Virus record (IMG/VR): IMGVR_UViG_3300020021_000016
Coordinates: 1-55,005 of that record
Source: a virus
Direction: 5' to 3' (one strand)
DNA length: 55,005 nucleotides
Shown: positions 8,723 through 17,038 of the stretch, in pieces
How positions within the stretch are numbered: position 1 is the stretch's first letter
Layout of the letters: every line of letters begins with the position of its first letter
Made by a program: the position numbers and the translations under genes
The notes under the pieces: generated by a model
What the model saw: the letters and a program-made list of their open reading frames with translations, nothing else
The model's database searches: none
What the model was told of the DNA's origin: nothing

Positions 8723-10387
8723 ATGTCGTGGCTCGGCCGCGTGTTTCGTCGGGACTCAGCTCAGCGGGAGCTAAAGCAGCTCAGGGCAGCGCCCGAGCTC
8801 AGCGCAGCGCTCGCGCAGGTGAAGCAGCTCGCCTCGCGGATGGACGGCTACCGCAACCTGATCAGCGGACTCGGCACGATGCTCGACAAGAGCCGCGGTG
8901 GATGGACCGAGGTCGATGTCGTCAACGATCAGGAAGCCAAGGACCTCTGGCTTGGCAGCGACATGGCCGCACGGATCATCGAGACCTATCCGGTCGAGGC
9001 GATGCGGCGCGGGTACCGCATCAAGATCGCGACCGACGACACGGAATCGACCGACGAAGCGGACGAGGCCCGCGAGAAGGCGGAGGCGATCGTCGCGCGC
9101 GGTGAAGAGCTGCGGCTGAACGAGCACATCACGCGTGCGATGCAGTACCGCCGCGCGTACGGCGGCGCCGCGCTGTTCCCAGTGATCGACGGCGCGCAGG
9201 GTTCGCTCGCCCAGCCCCTCGCCGAGAACCGCATCTCGAAGATCCTGGCGCTGCACCTGCTCGAGCCGCGCGAGCTCCAGCCGTACAGCTGGTACAACGA
9301 CCTCAACGATCCGAAGTTCGGCAAGCCCAAGCACTACGTGGTGATGCCGATCGTCGCCGGCGGGATGTCGATTCCGCTGCAGCTGATCCACGAAAGCCGG
9401 CTGATCATCTTCCAGGGCAAGAAGATCACGCGGCTTCATCAGGCCGGCACACGTCTGGGCTGGGGCGACAGCGTGCTCACACCGGTGAAGCAGGTGCTGC
9501 TCGACTTCGATGCGGCGTGGAGCTCGGCGGCCGCTCTGATGCAGGACTTCGCGCAGGCCGTGCTGAAGCTTGATGGCTTCGACGAGCTGATGGCGCAAGA
9601 CCAAGACGCTGTCGCTCGCGATCGCATCGCGCAGATCGACATGATCCGGTCGCTGCTACGGATGGTCGTCATCGGCACGAAGGACGAGTTCGAGCGCAAG
9701 CAGACGCCGCTCTCGCAGCTACCAGAGCTTCTCGATCGGTTTGCAGTTCGACTCGCCGCCGCCGGCGACATGCCGGTCACGCGCTTGATGGGCCAGAGCC
9801 CGGCGGGCCTGAACGCGACCGGCGAGAGCGATCGCGCGTTCATGTACGACCGCGTGGCGCACGAGCAGAACAGCGTCGAGCCCGAGGTCGATCATGGCCT
9901 CCGCCTGATCATGTTGGAAATAGAGGGCCCGTGCGAAGGCAAGGAGCCCGACAACTGGTGCATCGACTGGCTGCCGGTGTGGCAGCCGAGCGAGAAGGAC
10001 CAGGCGCAGACGCGGTTCTTCATCGCGCAAGCCGACGACCTGTGGATCAACAACCAGACGGTCACGCCCGAGGAAGCGGCGTCGCACTGGCACGGCGACA
10101 CGTTCTCGCCGGAAATCCAGCTCGACTGGAAAGCTCGCGCACAGATGAAGGCGCTCAACGAGGCAACGCCCGAGCAGGTCGCGCCGACGCCCCTCCTCGG
10201 TCCCGACGGACAGCCCGTGCTCGGGCCAGACGGCAAGCCGATCATGCAACCGCCGCCGCAGCCCAAGAAGCCGCCGAGCGAGACGATGCCGAAGGCGCAA
10301 GGCACTTCGCCCGTGTCACCGCCGCCGGTGAACGGCACCCCACCGAACGGCGCGGCCAAGCAGCGTCAGGTGAACGGTGGCGGGTAG
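8723..10387 (+). CDS. Portal protein (DUF1073 / phage_portal_3-like)
   Basis: 554 residues, ATG at 8723 forty bases after terL. The N-terminus has GWTEVDVVNDQEAKDLW, and AARIIETYPVEAMRRGYRI is typical of the DUF1073 portal family. The central region has PVTRLMGQSPAGLNATGESD, a motif conserved in that family. The C-terminus is Pro-rich and flexible. It forms the dodecameric ring at the head vertex. The last 11 bp overlap the next gene. Confidence 0.9.
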   Translation: MSWLGRVFRRDSAQRELKQLRAAPELSAALAQVKQLASRMDGYRNLISGLGTMLDKSRGGWTEVDVVNDQEAKDLWLGSDMAARIIETYPVEAMRRGYRIKIATDDTESTDEADEAREKAEAIVARGEELRLNEHITRAMQYRRAYGGAALFPVIDGAQGSLAQPLAENRISKILALHLLEPRELQPYSWYNDLNDPKFGKPKHYVVMPIVAGGMSIPLQLIHESRLIIFQGKKITRLHQAGTRLGWGDSVLTPVKQVLLDFDAAWSSAAALMQDFAQAVLKLDGFDELMAQDQDAVARDRIAQIDMIRSLLRMVVIGTKDEFERKQTPLSQLPELLDRFAVRLAAAGDMPVTRLMGQSPAGLNATGESDRAFMYDRVAHEQNSVEPEVDHGLRLIMLEIEGPCEGKEPDNWCIDWLPVWQPSEKDQAQTRFFIAQADDLWINNQTVTPEEAASHWHGDTFSPEIQLDWKARAQMKALNEATPEQVAPTPLLGPDGQPVLGPDGKPIMQPPPQPKKPPSETMPKAQGTSPVSPPPVNGTPPNGAAKQRQVNGGG

Positions 10388-11732
10388 GCTCGCAGCGCTT
10401 CCACCAGCAGCACAGCACGTGGTCGCGATGCTGCGGATGCATCGTACGATCGGGACGGCGAAGCGACGATCGCGAATCCCGCGGTCGCGTCACCCGGCCG
10501 CGGTCGAGCTCGCCTACGGGACCGCGCTCGTGAACCTCGTCAAGATGGCGCGCGCAGCTGCGGCGCCGGCCGTCGCCGAGCTCGCGAACGTCCTGGCATC
10601 GGCCAAGGTGGCGCGCGGTGACGCCTACACGACGCCCGAGCAGACACTGGCGCCGCTCGAGGTAGAGCGCTTCGCCGGCTTCTGGATCGTGATCGAGAAC
10701 CCCGTCGGCTCGGTGCGGAACTGGCGGCAGCCAGATGGCTCGACCGGCACGACGGTGATGCTCCACCCGTACGGCTACATCGATGGCGCGATCGGCGCGG
10801 ACGGCGAAGAAGTCGACGTCTACCTCGGTCCCGACGAGAGCGCGCCATGGGTCTACATCGTTCACCAACAGAAGGCGCCAGCGTTCGACACGTACGACGA
10901 AGACAAGGTGATGCTCGGCTTCGCGAGCGCCGACGACGCGAAGAACGCCTATCTCGGTCAGTACAGCGACCCCCGGTTCTTTGGCGGCATGACCATGATG
11001 TCCGTCGACAACTTCCGCACCGCGATCGCGCACGCCACCGAGGGCCGGAAGATCACGCACGCCGATCGCGTCGACGCCGGCGAGGGCGCACGAGCTCGGC
11101 AGCTCGTCGACCGCGCTCGTCAACAGTTCCAGACGGCCGTGCACCCGAACGCGATCGATACGCTCGCAGGCAAGTTCGGCAAGCGCACGTCCGACGTCCA
11201 GCTCGCATTGTTCAAACGACAGGCCCGTGCAGCGCTGGGCATCGACATCTCGACGCTCGACAAAGGGTTGCCAACCCTGATCGGACATTTCGCCGCCGAG
11301 AACGTGTCGTTGATCAAGTCGCTCGGCAACAAGACCTTCGACGACATCGAGAAGCTCGCCACACGCGCGGTTACCAGCGGTACGCGGCATGAGGAGATGG
11401 CGGCCGATATGGAGGAGCGATTCGGGATCGCGGAGCGGCACGCGCGCCTCATCGCGCGCGATCAGATCGGAAAGCTGAACGGTCAGGTCACGAGGGCTCG
11501 ACACAAGGAGGTCGGGATCAACAAGTTCACGTGGCGAACCGCCGGCGACGAACGCGTTCGACCGGAGCACGATGATCTCGACGGGCAAGAGTTCAGTTAC
11601 GACGACCCGCCCTCCGAAGGGCTACCAGGCGAACCCGTATGCTGCCGGTGCGGTGAGGATCCGGTCTTCGACGATTTGCTCGGCGCCGCGGATGACGACG
11701 AGGACGACGACTCGGACTCCGAGGACAACTAG
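10377..11732 (+). CDS. MuF-like head morphogenesis protein fused to an InPase-like domain
   Basis: 451 residues from a GTG start with cagg six bases upstream. Residues about 95-222 match the inorganic-pyrophosphatase-like domain known from phage polyvalent proteins: ENPVGSVRNW, PYGYIDGAIGADGEEVDVYL, VYIVHQ, FDTYDEDKVMLGF. Residues about 320-440 are the SPP1 gp7/Mu F region, with EEMAADMEERFGI, RARLIARDQIGKLNG-like sequence and TWRTAGDERVRPEHDDLDG. The C-terminus is very acidic. The MuF part probably sits in the head near the portal; the extra domain may be delivered with DNA. Confidence 0.85.
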   Translation: MAGRLAALPPAAQHVVAMLRMHRTIGTAKRRSRIPRSRHPAAVELAYGTALVNLVKMARAAAAPAVAELANVLASAKVARGDAYTTPEQTLAPLEVERFAGFWIVIENPVGSVRNWRQPDGSTGTTVMLHPYGYIDGAIGADGEEVDVYLGPDESAPWVYIVHQQKAPAFDTYDEDKVMLGFASADDAKNAYLGQYSDPRFFGGMTMMSVDNFRTAIAHATEGRKITHADRVDAGEGARARQLVDRARQQFQTAVHPNAIDTLAGKFGKRTSDVQLALFKRQARAALGIDISTLDKGLPTLIGHFAAENVSLIKSLGNKTFDDIEKLATRAVTSGTRHEEMAADMEERFGIAERHARLIARDQIGKLNGQVTRARHKEVGINKFTWRTAGDERVRPEHDDLDGQEFSYDDPPSEGLPGEPVCCRCGEDPVFDDLLGAADDDEDDDSDSEDN

Positions 11733-11777
11733 CGAAACGGCGGACCATCGCTCGCCGCCGCGTGCAGCCTCGCGGGT

Positions 11778-12044
11778 ATGACGAACGACCCGCCCAAAGC
11801 CTCTGGCACGATCCCGCCACCGAACCAGATCAAGCCGCCGGCGCAGTCGGCGCCGCCGCCCGAGCCGCCGCCCGAGCCGAGCGTGGTCGTGCAGCCCTCG
11901 GTGGCCGCCAAGCCAGCGGAGCCCGAGTCCGAGCGCCGCGTGACCCAAGCACCGCCGACGCGGAAGGCGAAGGCATCGGGCGACCCGCGGCCGTGGATCA
12001 ACCCGAACGCGCGGTGGCAGGACTTCAAGCCGTGGCGATCGTGA
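11778..12044 (+). CDS. Proline-rich hypothetical protein
   Basis: 88 residues, ATG at 11778. Mostly Pro/Ala/Glu low-complexity sequence, ending in DPRPWINPNARWQDFKPW. Probably disordered, maybe a small head-associated linker or scaffolding-like peptide. It overlaps the GroES-like start. Real by position and spacing; no family known to me. Confidence 0.5.
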   Translation: MTNDPPKASGTIPPPNQIKPPAQSAPPPEPPPEPSVVVQPSVAAKPAEPESERRVTQAPPTRKAKASGDPRPWINPNARWQDFKPWRS

Positions 12045-12439
12045 ACGCATTGACGCCACAGCTCGCCTACCGACGTGAGATCGATGCGCGCGAGGTCCTC
12101 GATCCGCACACCATCGTCGAGGCATCGCCGGGCCGGTTCATCCCCTGCGATGACCGCCTGGTCGTCCAGCTCGACCCGCTCTCGAAGACGACCGCGAGCG
12201 GGCTCGTGCAGCTGCCGGATCGGATCGCCGAGTGGACGGCATATGGCACCGTGATCGCCGTCGGTCCCGGTGCCCGCGATCGTCACGGCAACCGCGTCCC
12301 GCTCGACCTGGTTGTCGGCGATCGGGTCGTGTTCGACTGGCGCCCGTCGCACGAGGAGCTGGCGATGGCGAAGTACTTCGGCCCGCGCACCATCCTGCTC
12401 AAAGAAGACGAGATCGTCGGCGTGATCGAAGACGACTAA
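12032..12439 (+). CDS. GroES-like cochaperonin (Cpn10 family)
   Basis: About 135 residues. The core matches Cpn10: IPCDDRLVVQLDPL at the start, TASGLVQLPD as the mobile-loop region, GTVIAVGPG, NRVPLDLVVGDRVVFDW, and a C-terminal ILLKEDEIVGVIE. GroES caps GroEL during folding, and phages such as T4 (gp31) encode their own version for capsid folding. Its place between MuF and the protease/capsid genes suggests a role in head-protein folding. GTG 12032 has a better-spaced cagga than GTG 12041; either is possible. Confidence 0.87.
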   Translation: MAIVNALTPQLAYRREIDAREVLDPHTIVEASPGRFIPCDDRLVVQLDPLSKTTASGLVQLPDRIAEWTAYGTVIAVGPGARDRHGNRVPLDLVVGDRVVFDWRPSHEELAMAKYFGPRTILLKEDEIVGVIEDD

Positions 12440-12500
12440 ATGCGGAGTGACGTGGTGGCTCGCCATCACGTTGCGTCGCGTGATACAGCCGGGTCAACGG

Positions 12501-13793
12501 ATGGACGAGGCGACGATGCGCACTGGCGGCGCGACGTCGTTCGGCTTCCGAACGGACATCGGCACCCTTCGCCCGCCGCGGCGGATGGATGACGGTCGGC
12601 TCGTCGCCGACGCCCACATCACGAAGCCCGGCATCTTCGAGTACCCCGATGCCTCGATGCCTGGTGGCATCCGGCGCGAGCTCCGCGAGCCGAAGGAAGT
12701 CTTCGACCAAGCCTCGCTCGACAGCTTCTCGATGGTGCCGATCACGAACAAGCACCCGCCCGTGATGCTCAACAGCGACAACGCGAAGTCGTACATGGTT
12801 GGCTCGACCGGCGAGCGGATCACGCGCGACGACGATCACGTCAAGGCGCCGGTGATGGTCACCGATGCGAAGACGATCGCCGAGCTCGAAAAGGGCGACG
12901 TCGAGGTCAGTTGCGGCTACGCGTGCGAGGTCGAGGAGACCCCTGGCGTGCATCCGGTGTACGGCAAGTACGACGCAGTCCAGCGGAACATCCGCGGCAA
13001 CCACCTCGCGGTCGCGGTCGGAGCTGCTCGCGCCGGCCGCACGGCTCGTGTCCGCATGGACGCCGAGCTGAGCGCGGATGAACGCGCCATCAAGGCACGA
13101 GGCGACAAGGAAAAGATCACCGCGGCTCGAAACCCGCTCGGAGGAACCATGGACCCGAAGCAGCAAGAGAAATACGACTCGGACCTCCGAGCGCTCGGCG
13201 TGTCGCGCGACAGCGAGAAGCAGCGCGCCGATGCAGCCGAGACCGAGGCCAAGACCCTCAAGGGTCGCGCCGAAGAAGCCGAATCGTCGGTGAAGGCGCT
13301 CAAGTCTCGCATCGATCAGCTCAACGCCGAGCTCGCAGAGAGCCGGACGGCGTCCGAGACCGTCGAGATCAAGAAGCTCAAGGACCGCGTCGACACGGCC
13401 GAAGCGGCGGTCTCGCGCTTCGACGAGACCCTCAAGACCAAGGTGCGCGCGCGCGCCAAGCTCGAGCGCGAAGCGTCCATCGTCCTCGGACCCGACTTCC
13501 GGATGGACGACCTCGACAACCGTCAGGTCCGAGTCGCCGCGATCAAGCGCATGGACTCGTCGATGGACGTCTCCGAGTCGGTGTCGAAGGACGGCGTCAA
13601 GGGCATCTTCAACACGCTCATCGAGCAGAAGATTCGCCACGCCGACTCGATGGCCGCGACCGCGCAGGTGCTCTCGGAGACTCACCGCGAGAAGCCGCGT
13701 CAGGACCAGCACGACGAGCTCGAGGACATCTCGCGCAACGCGTGGAAGCACCCGCTCAAGATCACCCGCTACTCCGACGCGAAGAGGAGCTGA
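12501..13793 (+). CDS. DUF2213 protein, putative prohead protease with C-terminal scaffold
   Basis: About 430 residues from ATG 12501; an in-frame GTG at 12447 would add 18 residues that look non-conserved. The N-terminal half has the DUF2213 pattern: ITKPGIFEYPDASMPGGI, ELREPKEVFD, FSMVPITNKHPP, VEVSCGYACEVEETPG and HLAVAVGAARAGRTARV. DUF2213 proteins are thought to be prohead proteases. The second half (about 210-340) is a long Glu/Lys/Ala coiled coil, as in a fused scaffold. It sits just upstream of the cement and capsid genes. Confidence 0.82.
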   Translation: MDEATMRTGGATSFGFRTDIGTLRPPRRMDDGRLVADAHITKPGIFEYPDASMPGGIRRELREPKEVFDQASLDSFSMVPITNKHPPVMLNSDNAKSYMVGSTGERITRDDDHVKAPVMVTDAKTIAELEKGDVEVSCGYACEVEETPGVHPVYGKYDAVQRNIRGNHLAVAVGAARAGRTARVRMDAELSADERAIKARGDKEKITAARNPLGGTMDPKQQEKYDSDLRALGVSRDSEKQRADAAETEAKTLKGRAEEAESSVKALKSRIDQLNAELAESRTASETVEIKKLKDRVDTAEAAVSRFDETLKTKVRARAKLEREASIVLGPDFRMDDLDNRQVRVAAIKRMDSSMDVSESVSKDGVKGIFNTLIEQKIRHADSMAATAQVLSETHREKPRQDQHDELEDISRNAWKHPLKITRYSDAKRS

Positions 13794-13796
13794 TCC

Positions 13797-14336
13797 ATGA
13801 CGATGACCATTCCCCAGACCACGGTGAACATCAACCAGTCGATCGGCATCGTCGGCCAGCTCTCCGACTTCCGCACGGCGGCGAACGGCGGCGTCGACAC
13901 CGCGATCAACACCGACGTCGTCGATATCGGCTTCGGCATCTTCGTGGTCCGCGATGCGGCGCACGAGCCGAAGGGCGCCAAGCTGCCCTCCGCGGCGAAC
14001 CAGGTGCTCAAGGGCATCGCGGTCCACTCGCACAGCTTCGAGCGCAAGACGGAGCTCTTCTCCGACGGGCTCACGCCAACCACCGTGTTCGGCGTGCTTC
14101 GTCGCGGTCGAGCGTTCGTCAACGTCACCGAGGCAGTCGCGCCGACCGATCACGTTCGCGTCCAGATGGTCGCCGAGTCCGGCCACGCGGTCGGCACGCT
14201 CCGCAAGACCGCGTCGGCGGGCAAGACGATCGATATCACCGGCTTCGCCTCGTGGTCGATCGGCAACACCGGCGTCAACACCACGGCCGAGATCGACGTC
14301 GATCTGAACAACGTCTCGCTCGCCACCGCGGACTGA
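13797..14336 (+). CDS. Structural cement / capsid decoration protein
   Basis: 179 residues with a gaggag site before ATG 13797. It has a beta-rich sequence with FRTAANGGVDTAIN, GIFVVRD, VFGVLRRGRAFVNV and many Thr/Val/Gly residues, typical of small capsid-cement proteins encoded between the protease and major capsid genes. It should stabilise capsomers on the head surface. Assigned mainly from composition and gene order. Confidence 0.7.
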   Translation: MTMTIPQTTVNINQSIGIVGQLSDFRTAANGGVDTAINTDVVDIGFGIFVVRDAAHEPKGAKLPSAANQVLKGIAVHSHSFERKTELFSDGLTPTTVFGVLRRGRAFVNVTEAVAPTDHVRVQMVAESGHAVGTLRKTASAGKTIDITGFASWSIGNTGVNTTAEIDVDLNNVSLATAD

Positions 14337-14362
14337 CCCGGAACCGGAGAGGACCAAGCGCC

Positions 14363-15349
14363 ATGAAGATTTCCCCAAAGCGCCTCCGCTTCGATTCGCG
14401 GAAGGCCCAGCTCATTCTGAGTCAGCACCTCGATGCCGACGACACCGTCTTCGTGCTGCGCGACCTCGAGTCGCGCGACACGACGCAGTACGACATCTTG
14501 TTCTCGGGCAACCTCGCCCGGCAGTACATCCCGGATCAGCCCGGCGTCGACCCCACGGCCAACGTCTACACGTACAAGATGTACGAGAAGACCGGCAACG
14601 CGAAGGTCGTCGGCCCAAACGCGAACGACCTTCCGCGCGCCGGCGTGCAGGCGGGCGAGCGCTCGATCAACGTCAAGCAGATTCCGGCCGAGTTCGGCTG
14701 GACGGTTCGTGAGATCCAGCAAGCGCGCAAGGTCGGCGTGCCGCTCGACGACATGTCACAGCAGGCCGCGAAGCGGATGATCGACTTCGAGCAGGACGAC
14801 ATGCTCGCGAACGGCGATTCGACGCTCGGCATCGTCGGGCTCTACAACATCGCCGGCGTCAACTCGTTCGTCGCGACCGACAAGGGCGGCGGTGCGAAGG
14901 ACTGGACGACGGCCGCCGATCCGAAGCTGATGCTCGCCGACATCAACACGCTCGTGAAGAGCACGCGCGCGCAGCTCAAGCAGGCCGGCGACCAGAGCGT
15001 AATGTTCCCGAAGTTCCGGGTCATCCTGTCGAGCAACGACTACGGCGTTGGCATCGACACGCCGCGATCGGACAACTCCGACACGACGATCCTGACCTAC
15101 GCGAAGCAGAACAACCCGTGGATCGAAGACATCTACGAGTGGTGGCGCGGCGACACGGCCATCGCAGGTGCGAGCGCGATGGTCTGCTTCCCGCCTGACC
15201 CGGCGGCGCTCGCCGGCATCGTGCCGGTCGAGATGCAGATGCTGCCTCCGCAGTTCTCAGGGATGAACATCAACATCCCCTGCTACGGATCGTGCGGCGG
15301 CATCGTCTGCCGCTACGCCGTGGCAGTCGGATACATGGCGACGCACTGA
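14363..15349 (+). CDS. Major capsid protein (DUF2184 family)
   Basis: 328 residues, ATG at 14363 with gagagga upstream. Key segments are QYIPDQPGVDP, EFGWTVREIQQARKVGVPLDD, AAKRMIDFEQDDMLANGD, GLYNIAGV and the C-terminal QFSGMNINIPCYGSCGGIVC. These fit the DUF2184 family of HK97-fold capsids. A noncoding hairpin and a tRNA follow directly. Confidence 0.88.
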   Translation: MKISPKRLRFDSRKAQLILSQHLDADDTVFVLRDLESRDTTQYDILFSGNLARQYIPDQPGVDPTANVYTYKMYEKTGNAKVVGPNANDLPRAGVQAGERSINVKQIPAEFGWTVREIQQARKVGVPLDDMSQQAAKRMIDFEQDDMLANGDSTLGIVGLYNIAGVNSFVATDKGGGAKDWTTAADPKLMLADINTLVKSTRAQLKQAGDQSVMFPKFRVILSSNDYGVGIDTPRSDNSDTTILTYAKQNNPWIEDIYEWWRGDTAIAGASAMVCFPPDPAALAGIVPVEMQMLPPQFSGMNINIPCYGSCGGIVCRYAVAVGYMATH

Positions 15350-15383
15350 GCGCCGCCGCTGTCGACGACGAGACGTGAGACCG

Positions 15384-15401
15384 CGCCGCTGATCGGCGGC
15401 G
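15384..15401 (+). terminator. Hairpin after the capsid gene
   Basis: A 6-bp perfect stem (cgccgc / gcggcg) with loop tgatcg, followed by ttatt. It lies 35 bp past the capsid stop and just before the tRNA. It could attenuate transcription or mark an RNA processing site; the U tract is weak. Confidence 0.4.
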
Positions 15402-15405
15402 TTAT

Positions 15406-15477
15406 TGCGCGCTAGGGAAGCGGTACCCCGCTTGGTTCATACCCAAGAGACGCCCGGTTCGACTCCGGGGTGCGCTA
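15406..15477 (+). tRNA. tRNA with CAU anticodon (Met-like)
   Basis: The anticodon arm is cttgg-ttcatac-ccaag, with CAT at 15438-15440. The T arm is cccgg-ttcgact-ccggg. A D arm has a ggg/ccc stem and an aagcggta-type loop. The acceptor tgcgcgc pairs with gtgcgct at six of seven positions (T-T at 1:72, one G-U). CCA is not encoded. The anticodon stem lacks the three G-C pairs of initiators, so it is elongator Met or an Ile2-type tRNA read after lysidine modification. No protein gene covers 15350-15521. Confidence 0.75.
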
Positions 15478-15521
15478 CGACTTCAATGCAGCACCTGGCC
15501 GACATCGGGCGGAGCTGACGC

Positions 15522-15893
15522 GTGGCCGCGATCGTGTGGGCCGACGTCACCGCGATCGCGCCCGAGCTCGTGTCGATCAAGCCGGCGGCGCAGGGCATCA
15601 TCCTCGCAGAGGTCAACACCGCGCTCGACGTGACGGTGTTCGGCAAGCTCGGCGAGGATTCGCCGAAGCTCAAGCTCGCGCGCATCTACCTCGCCGCGCA
15701 TCTCGCTTCGGTCGGCCCGGTCCTTGGCATCGTCAGCAAGGAGGTCGAGGGCGGCCTCGAGATCGACTACATGTTGCCGCCGATACCGGTCGGCGACGAC
15801 CCCTTCTACTACCGCACCGGATACGGCGCCGGATATCGCTCGATCATTCGGTCGACGAGGGCGCGATTGCCGTACGTGCCGGGGCTGCGCTGA
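15522..15893 (+). CDS. Head-tail connector (DUF4054-like)
   Basis: 123 residues from GTG 15522. It has IYLAAHLASVGPVLGIVSKEVEGGLEIDYM, a pattern seen in DUF4054/gp6-like adaptor proteins that bind beneath the portal, and ends YRTGYGAGYRSIIR. Its place right after the capsid (and tRNA) and before the HK97 gp10-like gene fits a head-completion role. Confidence 0.72.
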   Translation: MAAIVWADVTAIAPELVSIKPAAQGIILAEVNTALDVTVFGKLGEDSPKLKLARIYLAAHLASVGPVLGIVSKEVEGGLEIDYMLPPIPVGDDPFYYRTGYGAGYRSIIRSTRARLPYVPGLR

Positions 15894-15947
15894 TGTCGCA
15901 CGCGGTATCGACGGAGTGCACCCGGCCGCCAACAGCAGTCTGCGCGC

Positions 15948-16406
15948 GTGACCAAGGAGCTGGGTGCAGCGCTCGACGACCGCGTGTGGCGAACGCTGCG
16001 CGCGAAGGTCGCCGACATCGCGAACCACAAGGTCAAGGTCGGCTGGCTCGACGATGGGCAGGAGCACGACGGGATCACGCTGGCCGAGCTCGCCGTGATC
16101 CACGAGTTCGGCACCGAGAACATCCCGGCGCGCGAACCGATGCGGCGTACCTTCACCGAGCCCGAGGGTGTCGAAGAGAACGCGAAGATCTGCACGCGGC
16201 TCGCGCGCTCGCTGATCAACGACAAGCTCGAGGTCGAGCAAGCGCTCGGGCTGCTCGGTGCGTGGGGCGTCAGCGCGGTGCAGCGCCGAATCAAGATGGG
16301 GTTGTGGCCGCCGCTTCAGCCGGCGACGGTCGCGGCGAAGGGCAGCAGCACGCCTTTGATCGACACCGCGGCTCTAGTCAATGGACTTACGTGGGTGGTG
16401 GCCTGA
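15948..16406 (+). CDS. Head/tail completion protein (HK97 gp10 / Mu virion morphogenesis-like)
   Basis: 152 residues from a GTG after a 54-bp gap. KVKVGWLDDGQEHDGITLAELAVIHEFGTENIPAREPMRRTF is the recognisable HK97-gp10-type core (the HEFGT...IPARPF motif). The C-terminal part contains LWPPLQPATVAAKGSSTPLIDTAALV, also typical. It links head and tail. The stop overlaps the next ATG by one base. Confidence 0.78.
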   Translation: MTKELGAALDDRVWRTLRAKVADIANHKVKVGWLDDGQEHDGITLAELAVIHEFGTENIPAREPMRRTFTEPEGVEENAKICTRLARSLINDKLEVEQALGLLGAWGVSAVQRRIKMGLWPPLQPATVAAKGSSTPLIDTAALVNGLTWVVA

Positions 16407-17038
16407 TGGGCTTCGCGTCGATGATCACTTCGACGTTCAAGACCGGCGACTACGTCGTGCGCCGATACGCCACCGGCGCGCTCGATTCGAGCGGGCGCTA
16501 TCTGCCCAGCGCGGACACGGATCTCGATGTGACCGCGGTCGATGTGGTCGCGGACACGCTGACGATCGTCGGTCACGACCTCGCCACCGGCGATGGCCCG
16601 CTCTGGTTCTCGGTCCCGGACCCGACGGTCGACGTCCTGCCGACGCCGCTGGATGCGAGCTTGCCGAACTGGGCGATCTTCGTCGACGTCGACACGATCC
16701 AGGTCGCGGCCTCGAAAGCCGACGCGATCGCGCTGATCCCGATCGACCTGACCGACATCGGCCTCGGCGCGTTCCCGCACCTGTCCAACTCGTTCATCGC
16801 TCCGGGCTCGGTGCAGGCGCTCGGCGACGACGAGCTCCGCGATCTGCCCGAGGGCCAGAGCACCGAAGACATGCGGCAGCTCTTCACCATCGTCGAGCTC
16901 CGCGAGCGGACCAACGACAACGACCCCGACGTCGTGCTCGTCGACGGCAAGCACTTCCGCGTCAACAAGGTGCGCCACTACGGCACGCTGAGCGGCGGCC
17001 ACTACGTCTCGACGATCGAGAAGCTGGAGATCCTGTGA
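16406..17038 (+). CDS. Neck/tail protein with inserted beta-module
   Basis: 210 residues. The ends (FKTGDYVVRRYATGALDSSGRY and DDPDVVLVDGKHFRVNKV-like sequence with SGGHYVSTIEKL) look like a small phage head-tail joining protein. Between residues 50 and 122 lies an insertion (DTLTIVGHDLATGDGPLWF ... PNWAIFVDVDTIQVAASKADAIAL) homologous to insertions in the next two genes. The ATG overlaps the previous stop; the stop overlaps the next GTG. Confidence 0.65.
   Translation: MGFASMITSTFKTGDYVVRRYATGALDSSGRYLPSADTDLDVTAVDVVADTLTIVGHDLATGDGPLWFSVPDPTVDVLPTPLDASLPNWAIFVDVDTIQVAASKADAIALIPIDLTDIGLGAFPHLSNSFIAPGSVQALGDDELRDLPEGQSTEDMRQLFTIVELRERTNDNDPDVVLVDGKHFRVNKVRHYGTLSGGHYVSTIEKLEIL

Noticed and set aside
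12447-12500. Upstream GTG start of the DUF2213 gene
   Set aside because: The extra 18 residues (TWWLAITLRRVIQPGQ...) do not resemble the family and lack a good ribosome site; ATG 12501 preferred.
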